From assembly GCA_949878425.1 (NCBI GenBank), contig CATLAL010000018.1:1-47306 (forward strand): 47,306 nt of DNA, read 5' to 3'. The position numbers and the translations under genes are program-made. Numbering within the stretch: position 1 is the first letter of the stretch; the number at the start of each line of letters is the position of its first letter. Source of the stretch: an uncultured Oscillospiraceae bacterium. GTDB lineage: Bacteria; Bacillota; Clostridia; Oscillospirales; Oscillospiraceae. Below, one piece after another: positions 15,313 through 22,267 of the stretch. The notes under the pieces are model-generated. The model made no database searches. It worked only from the letters and a program-made list of their open reading frames with translations, and had not been told where the DNA came from.

Positions 15313-15909
15313 ATGGAAAGCCGTACCTATGGATATGCAAGAGTTAGTACAAAAGAACAAAACCTTGACAGACAGATGATTGCATTACAAGCACATGGAA
15401 TTGACGAGCGGAACATAGTAATAGACAAGGAAAGCGGAAAAGACCTTGATAGAAAAGGCTATCAGTCTTTGAAAAATACCATGTTGCGCCGGGGCGATAC
15501 TCTGATAGTCAAATCTCTGGACAGATTAAGCCGTAACAAATGCGACATTAAGAAAGAGCTTGAGTATTTCAAAGAACATAGTATCAGGCTAAAAGTGATT
15601 GACCTTCCCACAACTATGATTGACTTTACAGACGGTCAAGAATGGGTATTGGAAATGGTAAATAATATCTTAATTGAAGTGCTGGGGACTATTGCAGAGC
15701 AAGAGAGGGCCAGCATTAAGCAGAGACAGGCCGAGGGCATAGCCGCCGCAAAAGCAAAGGGCGTGGAGTTGGGGAGGCCGAAAGCGCAGAAGCCGGATAA
15801 CTGGGAGGAAATTATAGGACAGTGGAAAGCCGGGGAAATCACCGCCCGAAAGGCTATGGAGCTAACAGGGACTACACGTTGCACATTTTACAAGCTGGCA
15901 AAGGAATAA
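15313..15909 (+). CDS. Small serine recombinase (resolvase/invertase)
   Basis: A 198-residue protein with a resolvase catalytic domain: YGYARVST with Ser12, a GxDLDRKGY segment and the conserved KSLDRLSRN motif. The long E helix (VLGTIAEQERASIKQRQAEGI) and a C-terminal Hin-type HTH (ITARKAMELTGTTRCTFYKLAKE) follow. This is the size of Tn3-type resolvases and plasmid multimer-resolution enzymes. AAAAGGAG precedes the ATG. It is preceded by repeated candidate binding sites and followed by a terminator. It probably resolves multimers or cointegrates of the element. Confidence 0.92.
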   Translation: MESRTYGYARVSTKEQNLDRQMIALQAHGIDERNIVIDKESGKDLDRKGYQSLKNTMLRRGDTLIVKSLDRLSRNKCDIKKELEYFKEHSIRLKVIDLPTTMIDFTDGQEWVLEMVNNILIEVLGTIAEQERASIKQRQAEGIAAAKAKGVELGRPKAQKPDNWEEIIGQWKAGEITARKAMELTGTTRCTFYKLAKE

Positions 15910-15923
15910 GAGGGGAACAACTC

Positions 15924-15948
15924 CGAGCCGCCGAAAAACGGCGGCTCG
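15924..15948. terminator. Hairpin after the resolvase
   Basis: Perfect 10-bp stem CGAGCCGCCG/CGGCGGCTCG with a five-A loop, 15 nt past the stop codon. The following T-run is short. Confidence 0.6.
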
Positions 15949-16070
15949 TTCGCCATGTTATAGCAAGGTCAATATTTCTGTCGCTGGTGACAAACGAAAA
16001 CAGCAGGCACGCAATAGGTTTTTATAATAGCTTCGCGCGAGGCGCTGAAAGCGCCGAGCGCTCCCTTTAG

Positions 16071-16126
16071 CCATAAGAAACCAATGTAGGCGGCGCTTTC
16101 AGCGCCGCCTACATTGGTTTCTATGG
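16071..16126. repeat. Long perfect palindrome (22-bp arms)
   Basis: Arms 16076-16097 and 16101-16122 are perfectly complementary with a 3-nt centre. Allowing one bulge, the stem extends to 16071-16126. The core GGCGCTTTCAGCGCC is the reverse complement of GGCGCTGAAAGCGCC at 16041-16055. No T-tract follows. It could be a strong transcription block, a recombination or replication structure, or the scar of a short inverted-repeat element. Confidence 0.7.
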
Positions 16127-16179
16127 CAACCTCTGTTTTATTACTGTCGCAGGCGTGCAGAAAAAGAGACACAAAAGCG

Positions 16180-16717
16180 ATTAGGGGTTGATAAGGTTGG
16201 CCCTATAAATTCCCTATATATTATATATAATATCTCTATTCAATAGTATAACATAAAAATTTTTTTAATGCAAGAAAACGACTAAATGAAGAAAAAAGCA
16301 ACAACAGAGCAATTAGGGGTTGCTTATCTGTAAATTAAAATCTCCCTACGCCGCCGCCGTAAACGTCCGTTTCCGCCGTGTTCTTGTGGCGGTCGGGAAA
16401 TCCGCCAAGAAAAGCCAAGACAGAAGAGAACGAGGGTATTTTCCCGAAACCATCCCCCGTCCTACTCTATTAGCTCCCTATGGGCTGGGGAAGTAGTCAC
16501 AGGGGAAAGCACATCAGAGCGCGCAGGAGAAGTTTTAAGCCTCATTTATGCGTTCTTATTTTTTGTAATTCAGCCTACCATTGCTCGTTATAAATGCAGA
16601 AAATAAGTTCAAAAACTACCGCTGAAATTGGCTGAAAAACGACAGTAAATACAATGATTTTACAAAGTGGCAATAGAGTATCTTAGAGAATAAAAGAGTC
16701 TTCATTATAGTAATAGG
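16180..16717. other. AT-rich gene-free stretch of the cassette
   Basis: No credible gene is present. It has an AT-only tract with TATATA around 16215-16265 and two near-identical words, GCGATTAGGGGTTG (about 16178) and GCAATTAGGGGTTG (about 16310). Such a stretch could hold a replication or attachment site, but I cannot identify one. Confidence 0.3.
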
Positions 16718-16746
16718 TTGCGGTAAAAAAGTTTTTATGATATAAT
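16718..16746 (+). promoter_or_regulatory. Promoter of a small ORF
   Basis: TTGCGG (16718-16723), a 17-nt spacer and consensus TATAAT (16741-16746), 32 nt before the ATG of the 33-codon ORF. Confidence 0.6.
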
Positions 16747-16778
16747 ATAACAAGTCAATAAAAAGGAGAAAAATAACC

Positions 16779-16970
16779 ATGAGTTTACATGATTATTTGC
16801 CAATACTGGCATTTATGGCAAGAAATAGAGAGAATAAAGAGATAATTCGAGATTTAACAGGCTATATTTATAGAAAATAGAAAGAAAATTTTAGTCTTTC
16901 AACAGAATTAAGCATAGATTATAATAAAGAAGGCGCAAAAATATATAAAAAGCTGGAAGAAAGCATTTAG
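16779..16970 (+). pseudogene. Small ORF interrupted by an in-frame TAG
   Basis: MSLHDYLPILAFMARNRENK... starts behind AAAAGGAG with a good promoter and stops at TAG 16878-16880 after 33 codons. The same frame continues open for 29 more sense codons, ending EESI and TAG at 16968-16970, with similar hydrophilic composition. Either it is a 33-residue peptide, or a 62-residue protein broken by a nonsense change. I do not recognise a family. Confidence 0.4.
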
Positions 16971-17003
16971 AAAGAGGCGGACAAGAGGCGATAAAGAGTA
17001 ATA

Positions 17004-17032
17004 GGGCGGCGGCTCGCTCCGCTCGCCGCCGC
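17004..17032. repeat. GC-rich hairpin, second copy
   Basis: GGGCGGCGGC, a TCGCTCCGCTC loop and GCCGCCGC: the same stem and almost the same loop as 13349-13379. The two copies bracket the lipoprotein/XRE/resolvase block. Confidence 0.55.
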
Positions 17033-17140
17033 TTGAATTTTAGGTTGATTATCTGTAGAATTGCTTATCTTCTTATGTTTGAAGAAAAAATCAATCTTAA
17101 ATTTTTCTAAATACATTCTGTTACAAGGCTTTCAGCGATT

Positions 17141-17400
17141 GTGCAAAACAGAGAATTTCATAGTACGATAAAATATCACATGGTAACGATAGAGGATTTG
17201 GTACCGGAAAATCATTTTCTGCGGAAATTGGAAGCGGCGCTGGATTTATCGTTTGTGTATGAGGAGACGGCTCACTTGTACAGCCGGAGGTATGGCCGTG
17301 CGCCCATTGACCCGGTCGTGATGGTAAAATACCTGTTGCTGGTTTTTTTGTACGGCATCCCCTCGGAGCGGCAGATCGAGGTGCGGTGCGCGGACAGCAA
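17141..17400 (+). pseudogene. IS1182-family transposase, N-terminal fragment
   Basis: A GTG-started frame reading YHMVTIEDLVPENHFLRKLEAAL, LYSRRYGRAPIDPVVMVKYLLLVFLYGIPSERQIE is the conserved N-terminus of IS1182-type (DUF772) transposases. About 85 of roughly 450 residues remain. It then joins DNA of a serine recombinase read on the other strand, and no DDE catalytic part is present. It is dead. Confidence 0.75.
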
Positions 17401-17404
17401 CCGT

Positions 17405-17511
17405 TGAAGGATCATTTTTTGATTTTGAATACTGTTTGACTCGTTTTCTGTATTGTCATCCTGGCTGAGACGGCAGTACAGAGCGGTTTTCTTCTGGTTT
17501 GACGTTGTCAT
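17405..17511 (-). pseudogene. Serine recombinase, N-terminal fragment
   Basis: On the minus strand MTTSNQKKTALYCRLSQDD then NTENESNSIQNQKMILQR is the start of a large serine recombinase with its catalytic Ser. GGAGGG lies just before the ATG. After about 35 residues the frame runs into the inverted IS1182 fragment, so the gene was cut there. Confidence 0.7.
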
Positions 17512-17610
17512 CTTGCCCTCCTTCATTGGTCAAACCGTTCAGAGCATTGCGACATGACTATACTCCAAAACGGCCCGGATATCCAGCGCTTTTCTCAGAC
17601 AGTGCCGGGA

Positions 17611-17748
17611 TCAAGCGCACAGTTTTTCCTGTTGGATTTCCAGGTCGATCAGAGCTTTCAATTTATCTTCAGGCGAACAGTGTCCGTCTTTGGGGAATAC
17701 GGATACCACTCGAATTGTTCTGCCGCAGGAAACCTGGATACGTTCCAT
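17611..17748 (-). CDS. Small element-type protein, unknown (45 aa)
   Basis: MERIQVSCGRTIRVVSVF... followed by EDKLKALIDLEIQQEK. The frame looks like a real short, hydrophilic protein, but no good ribosome site precedes the ATG. A non-standard start further up, behind GGGAGG, is possible. It lies between the MobC genes and the recombinase fragment on the same strand. I do not recognise it. Confidence 0.35.
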   Translation of the reverse strand: MERIQVSCGRTIRVVSVFPKDGHCSPEDKLKALIDLEIQQEKLCA

Positions 17749-17917
17749 CCTGATTTGCTGGTTGTCGTTTGCCTTATCTATGGTCTAAAGCCTCCCTTCT
17801 TGACCGTTTCGCCAATTATGATTTTTATCCTGTAAGAACATATCCGATTATTTTTCGCTTTTGACAATGTTGTCAGAAGCGGTATTTCACATGTAATTTA
17901 TTTTCTTGACGCAAAGC

Positions 17918-17943
17918 AAGGTCTGGCAATGTTGCCAAACCTT
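17918..17943. other. Imperfect hairpin beside the mob genes, possible oriT
   Basis: AAGGTCTGGCAA and TTGCCAAACCTT pair around a TG centre with one mismatch. It lies about 260 nt past the MobC genes in a 450-bp gene-free stretch (17749-18199). Inverted repeats next to mob genes are often part of transfer origins. No nick site is recognised. Confidence 0.3.
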
Positions 17944-18199
17944 ACCGCCTATCTATAGAGTGCAGCACCAGCAGCTCGCAATGCGGTCTGCCGGTGCTGG
18001 CGTTACAAAATTGAGATTGCTTTTTGTGAATTCAAAAAAAGTGACCGATGGCGTTTTCTTGTCCGAAATCGGGTTTTATGAATTCGCAAAACCCGGTTTG
18101 GCTACGCTCGCCCTCGTTGGGCCTGACAGCCTGGATGGGGGCAGGATACCTGAAGGCCGGACGCTGGTCACACGGGGCCTCCTGCGGGCCAACGAGGGG

Positions 18200-18553
18200 C
18201 TATTTCTGGCCAGCAAGCAAATAGACTTCCTCGCAGAGCTTATCCATCAAAAAATCCAGTTTTGCCACAGCTTCGGTGTCCAGCTTCTTTGCGTACTGAT
18301 GGCGGGTAATCTGCCGCACGTTGGAATATATCATGTTGACGCTGGTGTGCAGGGCATGGCTTAGTTTCGGTGAACGGCCTTTGAAGTCATTTCCGTGAAT
18401 CAGGCGGCAAAAATAGGCTGTGCTTTTCAGCCTAGTTAACTCCATGTATCGCTGTAAGCGCCGGTACTGCTCCTCCGTCATGCGAACGGAGAGATTCCTG
18501 CTGTTGTCCCGCATGGGACCACGAACTTTCCGTGTTTTTCGATTATGCAGCAT
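18200..18553 (-). CDS. MobC-like relaxosome accessory protein
   Basis: A 117-residue protein with a ribbon-helix-helix-like start (LSVRMTEEQYRRLQRYMELTRLKSTAYFCRLI) and the helical MobC-type second half. MobC proteins bind oriT and help the relaxase nick it. AGGA lies 7 nt before the ATG, and it overlaps the preceding, similar gene by 11 nt, so they are one unit. No intact relaxase follows; a relaxase C-terminal fragment lies at 23.0-23.4 kb. A later start at residue 14 is possible. Confidence 0.7.
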   Translation of the reverse strand: MLHNRKTRKVRGPMRDNSRNLSVRMTEEQYRRLQRYMELTRLKSTAYFCRLIHGNDFKGRSPKLSHALHTSVNMIYSNVRQITRHQYAKKLDTEAVAKLDFLMDKLCEEVYLLAGQK

Positions 18554-18866
18554 GAAGGTATCCTTTCTTCCTCAGCGTATGGACTCGTCCGTACACATCT
18601 CCAAAAAGGCGAACAGTGCGCTGGAGCTGTTCCGCTGTGCCATAACCACTGTTGAAATCGCGGGCGATGGCATTGATCTCCCGGCCCGCCGCATCCATAA
18701 AGTGAATGGCACCCCAAGTTTCTGCCTCCCGGTACAGGACAGGGCGGTTGGCTGCCAGCTGCGCCATCAGCCATGCGTTAGCGGACAGATCGGCCGCGGC
18801 ACTCTTTTTCTTCAGCAGGTCATAGTCCTTGGCACTCATGCGGACGCAGGTGCGATGTGATTTCAT
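18543..18866 (-). CDS. Second MobC-like mobilization protein
   Basis: About 107 residues: a VRMSAKDYDLLKKKSAAADLSANAWLMAQL head followed by the conserved AAGREINAIARDFNSGYGTAEQLQRTV region that typifies MobC-like relaxosome proteins. The assumed ATG at 18866 has no clear ribosome site. It sits exactly where the frame of a broken metallophosphoesterase gene ends, so native upstream sequence has probably been lost. Its end overlaps the next mobC-like gene. It is probably a stranded part of a mobilizable element. Confidence 0.65.
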   Translation of the reverse strand: MKSHRTCVRMSAKDYDLLKKKSAAADLSANAWLMAQLAANRPVLYREAETWGAIHFMDAAGREINAIARDFNSGYGTAEQLQRTVRLFGDVYGRVHTLRKKGYLHAA

Positions 18867-19306
18867 GGTAGTGGCCAAAAACCCAGTATTTGAATTGGCA
18901 TCGCTGGCGTATCTCGTCAAAGAACTCCGTCAGGGCGTCTTTCTGGTAAAGCCCACCGCTGAATATGTCCTGCACACTGGAGGGACAGCAGTGGGTAATG
19001 ATGTAGTCCACCTCCCAGCCCGCTCTGTCCAGGCTGGCCCTGGCAGCCCGGTACTCCTCCTCGCTGAGTAGCTCCTCCTTCCATCAGGATAGGTGGTTCA
19101 CCCGGTACACCGCGCCCCTGGCATCCAGCTCCCCGCATTTCTTCTTAAACAGAGGATCGTCCGACTCCAGGATGCCGTCTTGGATGTCGTTGCTGCTGGC
19201 CCCGCTCCAGCAGGATCACCGAGGGGCGGATTCGCCGGATGCTTTCGCCCCGCCACTCCTCCAGAGGATATTTTCGCAGGGCATCGTAGTTTTCGTGGTT
19301 ACTTGC
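18863..19306 (-). pseudogene. Metallophosphoesterase, frameshifted and truncated
   Basis: Pieces in different frames read, in order, NHENYDALRKYPLEEW and IRPSVILLERGQ, then DGILESDDPLFKKKCGELDARGAVYRVN, then EELLSEEEYRAARASLDRAGWEVDYIITHCCPSS, then FKYWVFGHYHE. This is the later part of a calcineurin-like phosphoesterase, with the GNHE and GHYH metal motifs. At least one frameshift and one stop codon break it. Its 5' end is missing and its 3' end fuses to the mobC start. Confidence 0.75.
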
Positions 19307-19429
19307 ATTTTGTGACACCTCCTGTTATTTGGTAGCCCACACCATACCGTACCTTTTTGACAATATCCACATAAATCGGCAGACAGTATCAGTTATACCG
19401 CTTGGCCTATATTGTTGAAAATATAGGGA

Positions 19430-19481
19430 TTAACAAAACTGCATTTACTGCATATACTTTTCGCATCAAATAATTTTGATG
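19430..19481 (+). promoter_or_regulatory. arsR promoter and ArsR-type operator
   Basis: TTAACA (19430-19435), a 17-nt spacer and TATACT (19453-19458). They are followed by the perfect inverted repeat CATCAAA-TAAT-TTTGATG (19464-19481 region). ATCAA-N-TTGAT dyads are the usual ArsR/SmtB sites. Here the dyad covers the transcription start, so binding would block initiation. Confidence 0.75.
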
Positions 19482-19494
19482 TGAGGTTGGTACA

Positions 19495-19800
19495 ATGGAT
19501 AACGTCCACCAAGAACACGCCAAAGTCTTTAAGGCTCTGTGCGACCCAAAACGGCTGGCGATCCTCTCCCTTCTTCGGAGCGGTGAGAAATGCGCCTGCG
19601 TTTTAATGGACCAGTTGGGAATGGCGCAATCTGCTGTTTCCTATCACATGAAGATTCTGTGCGAATCGGGGATTGTCGTGAGCCGCCAAGAGGGGAAATG
19701 GACCCATTACAGTCTGAGCGGCACAGGCAGCAAGGCCGCTGTCGAGCTGTTGCTGTCACTGACAACGCCCAGCACAGAACAAGACCGATGTTGTGGTTGA
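19495..19800 (+). CDS. arsR: ArsR/SmtB-family metalloregulator
   Basis: A 101-residue winged-helix repressor: HAKVFKALCDPKRLAILSLLRSGEKCACVLMDQLGMAQSAVSYHMKILCESGIV. The CAC pair in the alpha-3 region is the typical arsenic(III)-binding place, and a C-terminal DRCCG may add ligands. GAGG precedes the ATG. It is followed by a terminator and an organoarsenical-type permease gene, so it most likely controls arsenic efflux. That permease is now truncated, so the regulator may have no working target here. Confidence 0.9.
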   Translation: MDNVHQEHAKVFKALCDPKRLAILSLLRSGEKCACVLMDQLGMAQSAVSYHMKILCESGIVVSRQEGKWTHYSLSGTGSKAAVELLLSLTTPSTEQDRCCG

Positions 19801-19830
19801 GAAAAGCCACCGTCCGGGGGTGGCTTTTCT
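19800..19830 (+). terminator. Hairpin between arsR and arsP
   Basis: Perfect 12-bp stem AGAAAAGCCACC/GGTGGCTTTTCT beginning at the arsR stop codon, followed by TTCGG. It may act as an attenuator ahead of arsP. Confidence 0.7.
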
Positions 19831-19884
19831 TTCGGCACAATACATCAAGATTTTTTGATATGATTTCCGACTGGAGGTACTATC

Positions 19885-20166
19885 ATGCAATTCCTTCGCT
19901 CCTTGTGGCTGTTCATCCAGGACCAAGTTCTTGGTATGAAATGGCTGAATGTGCTGATTGGAGATCTGCTCTCCCTGCTGGGAGTGGACACGGCCTCCCG
20001 GCTGGGCGGCAGTATCCAATTCTTTGTGTACGATGTGGTCAAAATCACGGTGCTGCTGTGCTTTCTGATATCTGTGATCTCCTATATTCAAAGTTACTTT
20101 CCGCCGGAGCGCAGTAAACGGATATTGGGCCGATCCCACGGCATCGGCGCGAATATCATATCCGCC
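19885..20166 (+). pseudogene. arsP: ArsP-type permease, truncated
   Basis: The first about 94 residues match the start of ArsP (DUF318) permeases for trivalent organoarsenicals: WLNVLIGDLLSLLGV, membrane segments, and the IQSYFPPERSKRILGR-HGIGANIISA block. GGAGG precedes the ATG. Right before the conserved TPFCSCSS motif the sequence switches to the inverted end of a rep gene. The frame then runs on about 35 unrelated codons to 20271. About two-thirds of the protein is lost. Confidence 0.8.
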
Positions 20167-20435
20167 TTCTGCTCAGCGTTTCCTTTTGCCGCTTCGATGT
20201 GCGTACCCTCCGGCAGCAATTTTTTCACGCGGGAGAAGGTTGTTGAATTTTTGAAACAAATAAACAGGTGAAAGTGTTTCGTCCCTGTGGTCGGGGCGGT
20301 GTGCAATCCAAAAGCGAAGTAGACAAGGGTTGTGATGGCACGCAGAAGGGCTTCCAGGCTCTTGCTTGTGATGCCCTTCTTTTCGGGGTGGTTAATGACG
20401 CAATGATATTTAAGTGCTGAACGTTCTCTAGGCAT
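20160..20435 (-). pseudogene. CRESS-type HUH replication initiator (Rep), N-terminal fragment
   Basis: Ninety-two residues of a rolling-circle Rep endonuclease. Motif I is CVINHP (residues 12-17, like the FTLNNP of circoviral Reps). Motif II is the HUH-type HFHLF with His54 and His56. Next comes FKNSTTFSRVKKLLPEGTHI and EAAKGNAEQ, the block that leads to the motif III tyrosine. The frame joins the inverted arsP fragment just before that tyrosine, so catalytic Tyr and helicase domain are lost. AGGA lies 11 nt before the ATG. A hairpin with a circovirus-like nonanucleotide lies about 160 nt upstream on the same strand. Confidence 0.7.
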
Positions 20436-20596
20436 AATAAAATCATCCTTTCTTTAGTTCAAAATGGTGATGTGTACGAACTGTACGGGTTTTACGAAGA
20501 ATTTATACGAGCCCTAAAATCTGCCCGATTTTCGATTTTTGCTAGATTTTACGTCATATTTAAGCGTATTGTGTTGCAAAATCGAGGGAATTTGGT

Positions 20597-20640
20597 GTAC
20601 GAGTGGGCCGGGGTAATACTTAGACCCGGCCCACTCGTGC
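20597..20640 (-). other. Hairpin with AAGTATTAC loop: candidate rolling-circle origin
   Basis: A 16-bp stem (20597-20612 with 20625-20640, one G-T pair) closes a 12-nt loop. Read on the strand of the rep gene, the loop is TCTAAGTATTAC, holding AAGTATTAC (20621-20613), a known form of the NANTATTAC nicking site of CRESS DNA replicons. GTGTACGA occurs at the stem base (20595-20602) and again at 20472-20479, with CTGTACGG at 20481-20488; these are possible Rep-binding iterons. Confidence 0.65.
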
Positions 20641-20898
20641 CAATGCTTACGCATGGCAGGCAGGGACAAGGTGCTGCGGCTGGAAAGATTGCTTTAGGTG
20701 GAGCAGAAACAACCTGGCCGGGACTGCTTGCTTCCGGGATTTCCGACTGAAAATGCGCTTTCTCTCGCGGGTCGTGGCATAATATATGATTGCGCCCTAA
20801 AATATCGAATAGTTTCTTGAATGTTCATAATTTGTTTACAATTATTTTATCTGGCAGCAGTATAATAATTATTTACATATATTTGAAAAGCAAAAAAG

Positions 20899-20919
20899 CC
20901 CCTGCCACGAGGGCAGGGG
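20899..20919 (-). terminator. Minus-strand terminator
   Basis: CCCCTGCC/GGCAGGGG stem with a 5-nt loop. On the minus strand it is followed by GCTTTTTTGC. No leftward gene now ends here, so it is probably left from a deleted one. Apart from the hairpin origin, 20641-20980 has no gene. Confidence 0.65.
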
Positions 20920-20980
20920 AGGAAAGAAAACAACGATAAATCGAAAGTTATTTTTAAGTGAATATGAAAGGAAACATACC

Positions 20981-21505
20981 ATGCTAAAACTTATAAGACG
21001 CTGTCCGGAATATGTCAGCGGATACAGAGAGTATTGTCAGGAAGCATATGACAACCACGTTATTTACTTTAGACCAACTAATCCAAAACTGATTGACAAC
21101 GAATGGTTTAGCAGAACTAAAGATTGGTATGACAAAAAGGAGACTGGGCAAATTCAAGGACAGCCCATAAGCTTCCACTTTTGGGCTGTTGATGATGAAA
21201 AATTTATAGGCGAATTTCAACTGAGAACTGAATTGACCCCGGAAGTAATGTCAGGTATAGGCAGTATCGGATATGCAGTACGTGTATCCGAACAAGGTAA
21301 GGGATATGGAACCGAGATATTGAAGCAAGGGTTACCTATTGCGAAAGAACATGGTATGAACAAAGTTCTTATGAACATAAATGACAAAAATAGTGTGTCT
21401 GCTCATGTTTGCGAGAAATTTGGTGGGAAGTTGATGGATAAAATACAAGCATATAACGATGCCGAAGGTTGTCACATCATGCGCAGATATTGGATTTTTC
21501 TATAA
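20981..21505 (+). CDS. GNAT-family N-acetyltransferase
   Basis: A 174-residue acetyltransferase of the RimJ/RimL-like GNAT group. The acetyl-CoA motif A is visible as GYAVRVSEQGKGYGTEILKQGL, preceded by the beta-strand FIGEFQLRTEL. It is followed by NKVLMNINDKNSVSAHVCEKFGG, which gives the usual fold. AAAGGA precedes the ATG and a strong terminator follows. It is AT-rich compared with the chromosome and stands alone among element remnants, so it was probably acquired by transfer. The substrate is unknown; candidates are small amines, antibiotics or protein N-termini. Confidence 0.88.
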   Translation: MLKLIRRCPEYVSGYREYCQEAYDNHVIYFRPTNPKLIDNEWFSRTKDWYDKKETGQIQGQPISFHFWAVDDEKFIGEFQLRTELTPEVMSGIGSIGYAVRVSEQGKGYGTEILKQGLPIAKEHGMNKVLMNINDKNSVSAHVCEKFGGKLMDKIQAYNDAEGCHIMRRYWIFL

Positions 21506-21521
21506 ATTCCAGTTTATAGGG

Positions 21522-21550
21522 AAACCGGCAGCACAAAATGCTGCCGGTTT
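21522..21550. terminator. Terminator after the acetyltransferase
   Basis: Perfect 12-bp stem AAACCGGCAGCA/TGCTGCCGGTTT with a 5-nt loop, then TTGCC. It also serves the converging leftward gene. Confidence 0.8.
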
Positions 21551-21553
21551 TGC

Positions 21554-21930
21554 CTAAGCCAATTCCCGATTACTGTACCAGTAATCAACAGCACTTCTGA
21601 ACACCGAAGCCAGCGGACTACTATAAAGATAGGCCGGTGACAATTCGGGATAGCTGCCGCCATTGCAAGCCAGATTTGCAGCCAGAGCCACGCAGCGGCG
21701 GCTGTCCAAATCCTGCCAGCAGTCCCGGCAATCATCTACAAAATTGCCGTCAAGGTCTACCATGCTCCAAAAGCGGTCGCGGGTTTCCGGTGTCGCGGAC
21801 AACAGATAGATCGCGGCGATATTGGGCGGGTAAGCCGTCCCGGTTTCGTGGAGCACATCGGCAAAAAATTCCTCATGCTCTCTGCTGCTGAAAACGAACG
21901 GAAAAGAAATATAGAGTTTCTGGCTTGCAG
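21554..21930 (-). pseudogene. DUF6075-like protein, 5' end replaced
   Basis: About 125 residues read KLYISFPFVFSSREHEEFFADVL, YLLSATPETRDRF, CWQDLDSRRCVALAANL. This resembles small element-borne proteins of the DUF6075 type. The upstream codons belong to another broken gene that joins near 21930, so the native start is missing. The open frame runs to 22021 but the extra part is out-of-frame sequence of the neighbour. Family assignment is tentative. Confidence 0.45.
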
Positions 21931-22251
21931 GATATACGGTGCCATAGTATTCGGGCGGCGTGGTGTGGCTACTTCCTCCCGTGCTTTGCCGGTGAAGAAG
22001 CAGTAAACATACTTCCGGCATAAAACGAGGTCGCTGTTGCTGTCAATCCAGGTCTGGCGGTTCAAAATGTCAGCTTCCCTCAACTCCCGGACGGCGCGGT
22101 TGACGGCCTGACTGTTGGAGTACAGGCCAAGCGTCAGACAGAACGCCCGAAGCTGGGGCAGCAGCATAACGCCGTTGCCAAAATGCAGGATGATATACAG
22201 CAAACTCCGGTGCTGCGTACATAGCAGATGTTTTTTCTGTTCCTGGGTCAT
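21931..22251 (-). pseudogene. Integrative-element protein fragment
   Basis: Begins MTQEQKKHLLCTQHRS behind GAAAGGAGT and overlaps the context of the preceding element gene. It continues with LPQLRAFCLTLGLYSNSQAVNRAVRELREADIL and ends in RKYVYCFFTGKAREEVATPRRPN, an apparent winged-helix reader of unknown role known from clostridial integrative elements. It is cut near 21930 by the join to the DUF6075-like fragment. Confidence 0.5.
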
Positions 22252-22267
22252 GGGTCGTTTACTCCTT

